A DNA stretch of 10,027 nt from Acidobacteriota bacterium (GTDB lineage Bacteria; Acidobacteriota; Thermoanaerobaculia; Multivoradales; UBA5704), in NCBI GenBank assembly GCA_003223675.1, contig QHVW01000220.1, positions 1-10,027 on the forward strand, written 5' to 3'. Shown here one piece after another: positions 4,413-10,027 of the stretch. Every line of letters starts with the position of its first letter. Positions within the stretch are counted from its first letter, which is position 1. The notes beneath the pieces are model-generated. The model searched no databases and was not told the DNA's origin. It saw nothing but the letters and a program-made list of their open reading frames with translations. The position numbers were made by a program, and so were the translations under genes.

Positions 4413-7223
4413 ATGGGAGATGTGGTCATGAGAACTCCGAGCGCTGGCTGGCGGCGATGGATCGCCTCGGCGGCGGTATTCAGCGTGTTGATCGGTACCG
4501 ACGGTACCGTCTTCACGTCCGCCCCGGGAGCCGAGGCCTCGCCCCGCGCCTCGAAACAATCCCCCACTTCCAACCAAGCCGAGGTGAAACCGGCGCAGGG
4601 CAGCGCCGCCGAGATCCGGTCGCTGGATCTACGGGAGGGCGCTCCTGATGTCTTCGTGGATCTCGAGGCGAGCTCTCCCCTGGTCTGGACCAGCTTCCGC
4701 AACGCCGACGGCCGCGTGGTCGTGGAGCTGCCCAACGCGGTGCCGGGGCCGAAGGTCGTCGATCTCGCGCCCGAGGAGGGGCTGGTCTCTTCGCTGACGG
4801 TGCAGAAGAGCGAGGAGGGCTCCCGCCCGCTGACCCGGCTGGTGATCGCCACCCGGCAGGAGGTGGAGCACTCGGTGAGCGCCGACGGCACCAAGCTGCG
4901 CATCCAGCTCCTCCCCATGGACGGTCCGGGGAAAGAAGGGAAGGGCAAGCTGGCCTTCGAGCCGCTCCATGAGGAGCCGGCCGCCGCCGGCAACAGTCCC
5001 AATTCCAATCCCAATGCCAATGCCAAGGCCGCCGAGCCGCCGGCCGCGCAGGCCGCTCCGGCTCCCGCGGCCCCAGCCCCCGCGCCTCCCGCGGGACCGT
5101 CCACGGTGACCGCGGCCGGCACGCCGGACAAGCCGATGGTGGGCCCCGCGCCCACCGGGGCCGCGGCGACGCAGCTCAGCGGGGTCGAGGTGCTCTCGTC
5201 GTCCGGCGGCGCGGTGATCCGCATCTCCGGCGACGGCGAGCTGGCGTACTCGACGTTCGCGCTCGCCGATCCGCGGCGCTTCGTCGTCGATCTCACCGGC
5301 GTGGTCAACCACAGCCAGCGCTCCATCCTGCCGGTGGCGGGGGGCGTGGTCGAGCGGGTGCGGGTGGCGCAGTTCAAGCCCGCTCCCAAGGCGGTGGCCC
5401 GCGTGGTCTTCGATCTGCGCGGTGATTCGGTGCCGACGATCGAGCGCACGGGAGGCGCGCTGGTGATCTCGTTCCCGGCCGCGGACGGCAGCCCGGCGCC
5501 GGCGGTGGCGGCAGCCCCGGCGGCCCCGGCAGCTCCGGCTCCGGCCCCGTCGAAGCCGGCCAAGACGGCCGGCAAGAGCACCAAGACGACCACCAGCAAG
5601 ACGTCGAAGGCGAAGGTCGTCGAGCCGGCTCCGGCCGGCGCGGCCCCGGCGGCCACGACCCAGACCACGACGACGACCAAGACCACGACGACCACCACCG
5701 CGCCGGCCCCCTCCGGGCCGGAGCCTTCGGACCTGGCGCTCGCGCAGCGCAATCCGCCGGCCAAGACGTCCAAGGGGCACATCGAGACCGAGGAGGTCTC
5801 CCCCCTGCCGGCCGCGGCGCCGCCTTCGCCGACCGGCCCCGTGGCGGTGGCGCCGGCCCGCGGCGCGGCGCCGACCGCCAGCTCGGTGGGCTCGCAGCCG
5901 GGCGTCAAGGCGCCGATCGGCAAGCCGGTGGACGTCTCGCCGGCGGCCACGCCGCTGCAGGGTCTCGCGCAGCGGAACGCCGCGCTCAACCAGAGGGACA
6001 AGCAGTATTTCGGCGAGCCGATCGACCTCAAGGTCACCAACGCCGACGTGACGGACGTGCTGCGCACCTTCGCCCAGATCAGCGGCCTGAACGTGATCGT
6101 CCAGCCGGGGGTCCAGGGCACGGTGACGGCGGAGCTGGAGAACGTCCCCTGGGACCAGGCGCTGGAAGAGGTGCTGCGCATCAACAACCTCGACTACGAG
6201 CTCGACGGCAACGTGATGCGCATCGCGCCCACGGAAGTGCTGCGCAAGGAGGCGCAGGAGCGGCAGCAGCTCGCGGCGGCCAAGGCGCTCGCGATTCCGC
6301 TGCGCACGGTCTACCAGCGTCTGAGCTACGCCAACGCCACCCAGGTGGCGACCCTGCTGCGCACCGGCCAGGCGGGCCTGCTCACCCAGCGCGGCAGCGT
6401 GGTGGTGGACCGCCGGACCAACGCGCTGATCATCAAGGAGCTGCCGGCCAACATGGACGCCGTGCTCTCGGTGGTCAACCTGCTCGACGCGCCGGAGCCG
6501 CAGGTGATGATCGAGGCGCGGATCGTGGAGACCACGAAGCGTTTCAGCCGCGACATCGGCGTCAAATGGGGGCTCACGGCGATCGCCGACGCCGCCCACG
6601 GCAACACCACGGGCCTGGTCTTCCCGGCGCAGGGCACCCTCAACGGCGGGGTCAACCTCCCCGGCAACAGCAACAACGGCACGCTGGGCATCCACCTGTC
6701 CAACCTCCTGGGCACCTTCAACCTCGACGCCGCGCTGCAGGCGGCCGAGAGCGAGGGCCTGGTCACCATCCTGTCGGCGCCGAAGGTGGCGACCCTGAAC
6801 AACCAGCGCGCCTCCATCCAGAGCGGTCTGCAGATCCCGGTGCAGACGATCTTCAACGACACCTTCTCCGTGCAGTTCATCAACGCCACCCTGCGGCTCG
6901 ACGTGATCCCGCAGGTCACGGCGGAAGGGACGGTGCTGCTCGACATCAACATCTCGAAGCGTGAGGTCCAACTCGCCTTCCTGGTGGCCGGCAACTCCAA
7001 CGCCCCGATCTCCACCAAGGACGCGAGCACGCGTCTGGTGGTGCGCGACGGCGGCACGGCGGTGATCGGCGGCATCTACAAGGTGACGGGGCAGAACGCG
7101 GAGGACCGCGTGCCCGGGCTGTCCAACATCCCGATCATCGGTCATCTGTTCAAGCACCACTCGCGCGACGAGGAGAACGATGAGCTGCTCATCTTCATCA
7201 CGCCGCGCGTGATCAAGATCTAA
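4413..7223 (+). CDS. pilQ: PilQ, outer-membrane secretin of the type IV pilus
   Basis: A 936-residue secretin that would form the multimeric outer-membrane channel for the pilus. In order: signal peptide (basic TPSAGWRRW, then a hydrophobic core ending near GAEAS); a first AMIN domain (about 68-170); an Ala/Pro/Asn linker; a second AMIN domain (about 255-354, LSGVEVLSSSGGAVIRISG); a long Lys/Thr/Ala/Pro linker (about 355-525); a secretin N0/STN domain (about 530-605, IDLKVTNADVTDVLRTFAQI); an N1/NolW domain (about 627-690); and the C-terminal beta-barrel domain with the signature VPGLSNIPIIGHLFK and ending ELLIFITPRVIKI. AMIN domains bind peptidoglycan in known PilQ proteins. There is no lipobox. 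The length exceeds the roughly 700-750 residues common in Proteobacteria because of the two linkers. The start is uncertain: 4365 gives 952 residues, 4428 gives 931; all keep the signal peptide. About 95 bases separate it from pilP. Confidence 0.95.
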   Translation: MGDVVMRTPSAGWRRWIASAAVFSVLIGTDGTVFTSAPGAEASPRASKQSPTSNQAEVKPAQGSAAEIRSLDLREGAPDVFVDLEASSPLVWTSFRNADGRVVVELPNAVPGPKVVDLAPEEGLVSSLTVQKSEEGSRPLTRLVIATRQEVEHSVSADGTKLRIQLLPMDGPGKEGKGKLAFEPLHEEPAAAGNSPNSNPNANAKAAEPPAAQAAPAPAAPAPAPPAGPSTVTAAGTPDKPMVGPAPTGAAATQLSGVEVLSSSGGAVIRISGDGELAYSTFALADPRRFVVDLTGVVNHSQRSILPVAGGVVERVRVAQFKPAPKAVARVVFDLRGDSVPTIERTGGALVISFPAADGSPAPAVAAAPAAPAAPAPAPSKPAKTAGKSTKTTTSKTSKAKVVEPAPAGAAPAATTQTTTTTKTTTTTTAPAPSGPEPSDLALAQRNPPAKTSKGHIETEEVSPLPAAAPPSPTGPVAVAPARGAAPTASSVGSQPGVKAPIGKPVDVSPAATPLQGLAQRNAALNQRDKQYFGEPIDLKVTNADVTDVLRTFAQISGLNVIVQPGVQGTVTAELENVPWDQALEEVLRINNLDYELDGNVMRIAPTEVLRKEAQERQQLAAAKALAIPLRTVYQRLSYANATQVATLLRTGQAGLLTQRGSVVVDRRTNALIIKELPANMDAVLSVVNLLDAPEPQVMIEARIVETTKRFSRDIGVKWGLTAIADAAHGNTTGLVFPAQGTLNGGVNLPGNSNNGTLGIHLSNLLGTFNLDAALQAAESEGLVTILSAPKVATLNNQRASIQSGLQIPVQTIFNDTFSVQFINATLRLDVIPQVTAEGTVLLDINISKREVQLAFLVAGNSNAPISTKDASTRLVVRDGGTAVIGGIYKVTGQNAEDRVPGLSNIPIIGHLFKHHSRDEENDELLIFITPRVIKI
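5664..5699 (+). repeat. ACC/ACG triplet tract in pilQ
   Basis: A near-pure run of ACC and ACG triplets with one AAG encodes a poly-threonine stretch with a lysine in the linker between the second AMIN domain and N0. It is low-complexity and in frame, so copy-number changes would alter linker length only. Confidence 0.8.
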
Positions 7224-7241
7224 ACCCTTTGGGAGCGGACC

Positions 7242-7790
7242 ATGAAGACTCAACGCATCCTTCTGTTCCTGCTGATCGCCATGACGCTGGCGGTCACGAG
7301 CTGCCGGAGCCGCACCGACAAGAGCGAGGGCTCCGTCGTCCTCTCGGTGTCGCATTTCAACGGCCTGCCGGTCTCGGTCTCGGCGACCAATGGACCGTTC
7401 CAGATCGATCAGGTCACCTTGCGGAATTTCTTCAAGGACCCCGCCGTCCTGAGCCCTCTGGGGCACCAGCTCGAGGGCATCGAGCTGCGGAATTACGAGA
7501 TCACCTACCGGCGGCGTGACAACGGCACCCGTACGCCGCCGCCGTCGGTGCAGGGGATCTTCGGTCTGGTGGAGCCGCTGGGCACGCTGGACCTGTTCAA
7601 CCTGCCCTTCCTGACCAGCGATCAGACCGGCAATCAACCGCTCAAGGACCTGATCAATCTGGGCCGGGACACCGAGACCGGCACCTCAGTCATCACCCTG
7701 GACGTCACCTTGCGTTTCTTCGGCCGCACGCTCTCGGGCGACGACATCGCCTCGGAGCCGGCCACGTTCACGATTGAAGTCACGCGTTGA
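7242..7790 (+). CDS. small lipoprotein of unknown function following pilQ
   Basis: A 182-residue protein I do not recognise. It begins MKTQRILLFLLIAMTLAVTSC, a type II signal peptide with lipobox VTSC and the lipidated cysteine at 21; arginine at +2 does not suggest inner-membrane retention by the E. coli rule. The mature part looks like alternating short beta strands (GSVVLSVSHFNGLPVSVSA, LEGIELRNYEITYRRRDN, TSVITLDVTLRFFG, PATFTIEVTR), compatible with one or two Ig-like sandwiches. It contains no further cysteine and no enzyme motif that I can see. The start is 18 bases behind the pilQ stop with GGAG six bases before the ATG, and the next gene follows closely, so it is probably the sixth gene of the pil operon. 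It may be a secretin-associated or surface lipoprotein; the position is the only basis for that. Confidence 0.85.
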   Translation: MKTQRILLFLLIAMTLAVTSCRSRTDKSEGSVVLSVSHFNGLPVSVSATNGPFQIDQVTLRNFFKDPAVLSPLGHQLEGIELRNYEITYRRRDNGTRTPPPSVQGIFGLVEPLGTLDLFNLPFLTSDQTGNQPLKDLINLGRDTETGTSVITLDVTLRFFGRTLSGDDIASEPATFTIEVTR

Positions 7791-7797
7791 GGGGTGT

Positions 7798-7802
7798 AGG
7801 AG
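7798..7802 (+). promoter_or_regulatory. Shine-Dalgarno site of the TIG/PKD lipoprotein gene
   Basis: AGGAG lies eight bases before ATG 7811 but only two bases before the earlier in-frame ATG 7805. The spacing favours 7811; the two starts differ by two residues. Confidence 0.6.
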
Positions 7803-7810
7803 CCATGCGT

Positions 7811-9778
7811 ATGAGACTCTTCCGGAACGCCACAGCTTTCCTGGCCGCGTCCGTGCTGGCGGCGGCTCTCGGCTGCACGTCCTCGCCGACCGAGCCGAGC
7901 AGCCCGCCGGTCACTCCGAAGCCGCCGGCGCCACAGACCACCTTCACGGTGTCGGTCACCGCCAATCCGTCGAACATCACCGCGGGCGGCACCGGCTCGA
8001 GCACCATCACGGTGGACGTGCGCCAGAACGATACCGGCCAGCCGCCGGCGGACGGCTCGCAGGTGACGATCGTCACCACGCTCGGCAGCTTCAACTCGGC
8101 GAACAGCGGCGTGACGACCTTGACGCTCGCGCTGGTCAACGGCCGGGCGCAGGCCAACCTGTTCAGCGGCACCGACGTGGGGACGGCCGCCGTGACCGCC
8201 ACCTTCGGCGGCGCCACGGGCGCGACCAACGTGCACATCAACTCCGCGGCCACCTTCTTCGTCTCCTCCGTTTCGCCGAACATCGGCGACGCGGCGGGCG
8301 GCCAGACGGTGACCGTCCTGGGCGGCGGTTTCTCCCAGCCGGTGCGGGTGACCTTCGGCGGCGCCGCGGCCACCGTGCGGTCGGTGAGCCCCACCCAGAT
8401 CGTCGTCGTCACCCCCTCGGCGGCGGCGGCGGGCGCGCCGGTCCCAGTCGGCCAGACCGCCTCGGTCTCGGTGGAGGTGTTCAACCACGTCAACCAGTCG
8501 AACCAGCAGACGGACACGATCGACCGCGGCTTCACCTACACGGTGGGCGGCGGCGGCGGCGGTGGCCAGCCGGCGGTCTTCGCCGTCAACCCCGCCTCGG
8601 GCACCAATGACGGCGGCACCCGCGTCACCATCACGGGCACCGGCTTCCAGTCCCCCGTGCAGGTGCTGTTCGGCATCGGCTCGACCGCCAGCAACTTCAA
8701 CGGCGTCGAGGCCACGGTCGTCTCGGTGACGCCGACGCAGATCGTCGTCCTCACGCCGGCGGCCCGCGGCTTCGGCCAGAACCTCGACAACCAGGTGGTC
8801 GACGTCCTGGTGAAGAACGTCAACAGCGGGTTCAGCGGCATCGGCGCGCAGCAGTTCAAGTACGGGACCAAAGTGCAGATCACCGCCATGGGCCCGGGCG
8901 GCGGTCCCGCCTCCGGCGGCACCCGGGTGACCATCGACGGCTCCGGCTTCGAGGGCCCGGTCGCGGTGTCGTTCAGCTTCACCAGCCCGAACGTCTCGGT
9001 GGCCCAGCAGGTGCTCTCGGTGAGCGGCAGCCAGATCGTCATCCTCACCAGCCCGGCGCCGCTGCCCACGACCTGCCCGAAGAACGGCCTTATCTCGGCC
9101 ACCTCGGTGTCGGTGACCAACATCAACACCGGCGACGGCGCCACGGCCAACATCGGGTTCAACTTCCAACTGCCTACGCCGGTGATCACCAGCATCAGCC
9201 CGAACGGCGTCCCGAACGGCGTCGACATCGGCTCTCCGGTCATCATCATGGGTCACGACTTCGGCGTGCCCCAGAACATGGGCGTGACCTTCGGCAACGG
9301 CGCGGGCGGCAGCTCGGGCCAGGTGACCGGCGGCTCTTCGAGCACCATCAACGTGATCGTGCCGAACCCGCCACAGGGCTTCACCTTCAACACCCAGTCG
9401 TGCGGCAACGGTGGCACGCAGAGCGCCCCGACGCCGATCACGGTGACGGTGACCGACCTCACCACCGGCTGTGCCTCGACGTTCACCAACGGGCTCGTGA
9501 TCGCGCCGCCGGGCCCCAATACCTGCCAGAACTCGACCGCGCCGGTGGCGAGCTTCACGGCGACGCCGGTGAGCGGCCACAAGATGCAGTTCGCCGACAC
9601 CTCGACCGGCAACCCGACGTCGTGGACCTGGGACTTCGGTGACGGTAGTCCCATGGACCACACGCAGAACCCGGCCCACACCTACGCCGCGGCGGGCCCG
9701 TACAGCGTCACGCTGACGGCGTGCAATGCTGGCGGGACGCAGTGTAACCAGACGGTGAAGGTGATCAACGTGCCGTAA
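7811..9778 (+). CDS. multi-domain surface lipoprotein: Big-like, four TIG/IPT-like and one PKD domain
   Basis: A 655-residue exported protein. Residues 1-22 are a lipoprotein signal peptide ending AALGC (Cys 22 lipidated; the -3 residue Ala is a mild departure from the lipobox), followed by a Ser/Pro/Thr linker. A Big-like domain covers about 45-141. Four TIG/IPT-type domains follow at about 149-244, 254-350, 355-453 and 456-565. Each has the hallmark pattern of a Pro-containing start, then GG..VT..G.GF and a strand with V.FG, as in SVSPNIGDAAGGQTVTVLG. A PKD domain ends the protein (about 577-655) with the canonical WTWDFGDG. Seven consecutive glycines (246-252) separate the first two TIG domains. 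The architecture is a rod-like stack of beta sandwiches, typical of adhesins and of carbohydrate- or protein-binding surface proteins, without a catalytic domain. Six cysteines in the C-terminal half could form disulfides. It lies 20 bases behind the preceding lipoprotein gene and probably shares its transcript. Confidence 0.9.
   Translation: MRLFRNATAFLAASVLAAALGCTSSPTEPSSPPVTPKPPAPQTTFTVSVTANPSNITAGGTGSSTITVDVRQNDTGQPPADGSQVTIVTTLGSFNSANSGVTTLTLALVNGRAQANLFSGTDVGTAAVTATFGGATGATNVHINSAATFFVSSVSPNIGDAAGGQTVTVLGGGFSQPVRVTFGGAAATVRSVSPTQIVVVTPSAAAAGAPVPVGQTASVSVEVFNHVNQSNQQTDTIDRGFTYTVGGGGGGGQPAVFAVNPASGTNDGGTRVTITGTGFQSPVQVLFGIGSTASNFNGVEATVVSVTPTQIVVLTPAARGFGQNLDNQVVDVLVKNVNSGFSGIGAQQFKYGTKVQITAMGPGGGPASGGTRVTIDGSGFEGPVAVSFSFTSPNVSVAQQVLSVSGSQIVILTSPAPLPTTCPKNGLISATSVSVTNINTGDGATANIGFNFQLPTPVITSISPNGVPNGVDIGSPVIIMGHDFGVPQNMGVTFGNGAGGSSGQVTGGSSSTINVIVPNPPQGFTFNTQSCGNGGTQSAPTPITVTVTDLTTGCASTFTNGLVIAPPGPNTCQNSTAPVASFTATPVSGHKMQFADTSTGNPTSWTWDFGDGSPMDHTQNPAHTYAAAGPYSVTLTACNAGGTQCNQTVKVINVP
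8546..8566 (+). repeat. seven-glycine GGC run between TIG domains
   Basis: Seven glycine codons (five GGC, one GGT, one GGC) form a flexible hinge between the first and second TIG domains and a possible slippage site. Confidence 0.8.
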
Positions 9779-9807
9779 GGCCCGTTCCCTCCCCTTCGCC
9801 GTTTTCC

Positions 9808-9839
9808 CGGGGCGGCCATCTGGACGGATGGCCGCCCCG
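9808..9839 (+). terminator. strong hairpin ending the pil-lipoprotein transcription unit
   Basis: CGGGGCGGCCATC (9808-9820) and GATGGCCGCCCCG (9827-9839) pair perfectly over 13 bp around the 6-base loop TGGACG, 29 bases after the stop codon. No T-run follows on either strand, so it is not a textbook intrinsic terminator. It may act as a U-less terminator or as a 3'-end stabiliser. Its loop also carries the likely -35 box of the next gene. Confidence 0.65.
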
Positions 9840-9850
9840 ATCCGTATACT
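9821..9850 (+). promoter_or_regulatory. promoter of the right-edge lipoprotein gene
   Basis: TATACT at 9845-9850 matches five of six bases of the -10 consensus. TGGACG at 9821-9826 matches four of six of the -35 with an 18-base spacer. A start about seven bases after the -10 falls at 9857, two bases before the ATG at 9859. Confidence 0.5.
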
Positions 9851-9858
9851 GGGTTGCT

Positions 9859-10027
9859 ATGAATTACCGCGCTGTTGCTTGTCTCCTACTCGTAATGTCT
9901 CTGCTCCCGGTGGCGGGCTGTGACAAGGCCACGCCGGTGGCTCCCTCGGGCTCGATCCTGACGATCAGCACCAACTCCACGCGGATCGCGCTGAACGGCC
10001 AAGCCACGATCACCATCGTCGGGCGCA
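9859..10027 (+). CDS. lipoprotein with Big-like domain start (partial, runs off the right edge)
   Basis: The first 56 codons are present. MNYRAVACLLLVMSLLPVAGC is a type II signal peptide with a clear lipobox VAGC (Cys 21). Aspartate follows at +2, which in E. coli keeps lipoproteins in the inner membrane; whether that rule holds here is unknown. After a short Ala/Pro/Ser linker, SILTISTNSTRIALNGQATI reads like the first strands of a bacterial Ig-like (Big) domain, similar to the beginning of the mature part of the preceding lipoprotein. No Shine-Dalgarno site precedes the ATG (only GGG at 9851-9853), and the -10 box lies eight bases upstream, so the message may be leaderless. It seems to be a separate transcription unit behind the hairpin. 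The function is unknown. Confidence 0.8.
   Translation, partial: MNYRAVACLLLVMSLLPVAGCDKATPVAPSGSILTISTNSTRIALNGQATITIVGR

Noticed and set aside
4321..4431. 36-codon frame between pilP and pilQ (ATG at 4321)
   Set aside because: It has no ribosome site and its composition is unremarkable. It overlaps the alternative pilQ starts in another frame; a chance frame is more likely than a leader peptide.
4629..7637. 1002-codon open frame on the minus strand opposite pilQ
   Set aside because: The product is extremely Arg/Gly/His-rich and has no fold-like pattern, while the + strand encodes an unmistakable secretin. It follows from the codon bias of pilQ.
7634..9679. Long minus-strand open frame opposite the lipoproteins
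   Set aside because: Same type of shadow: it mirrors the TIG/PKD gene, has a His/Arg/Asp-rich product, and no ribosome site that I could find.

Overview
The window is GC-rich, with third codon positions in the genes almost all G or C. It comes from a diderm (Gram-negative type) bacterium, because it encodes an outer-membrane secretin with its alignment complex and several lipoproteins. The protein style (a Cys-free PilP, Lys/Ala/Pro-rich tails on the Pil proteins, TIG/PKD surface lipoproteins) would suit Acidobacteriota or a deltaproteobacterial relative. That placement is a guess; no rRNA or other strong marker is present.

Layout, all genes on the + strand. Bases 1-183 hold no gene I can defend. 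Bases 184-381 form a 198-bp MITE-like element: 16-bp perfect terminal inverted repeats, a TTA direct repeat on both sides, and inside it a 33-bp perfect inverted repeat whose arms are each palindromic. A small VOC-superfamily (glyoxalase-fold) gene follows at 477-878. A 320-base gap then carries probable promoters and a foldable leader. After it comes a complete type IV pilus alignment operon in the classical order pilM-pilN-pilO-pilP-pilQ (1199-7223), with tight spacing and a 1-base pilO/pilP overlap. Directly behind pilQ are a small lipoprotein of unknown function (7242-7790) and a 655-residue lipoprotein built from one Big-like, four TIG/IPT-like and one PKD domain (7811-9778). A 13-bp GC-rich hairpin at 9808-9839 probably ends this transcription unit. 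A third lipoprotein gene, with its own promoter and apparently no leader, starts at 9859 and runs off the right edge.

How the genes work together: PilM (cytoplasmic, actin-like) binds the N-terminus of PilN. PilN and PilO are single-pass inner-membrane proteins that pair in the periplasm. PilP bridges them to the N-domains of the PilQ secretin, through which the pilus leaves the cell. The pilin, motor ATPases, prepilin peptidase and PilQ pilotin are not in this window.

The least explained part is the downstream run of three lipoproteins. Two of them begin with a similar lipid anchor, a short linker and a Big-like domain. They may be cell-surface adhesins or secretin accessory proteins that travel with the pilus operon; this is inferred from position and domain type only.
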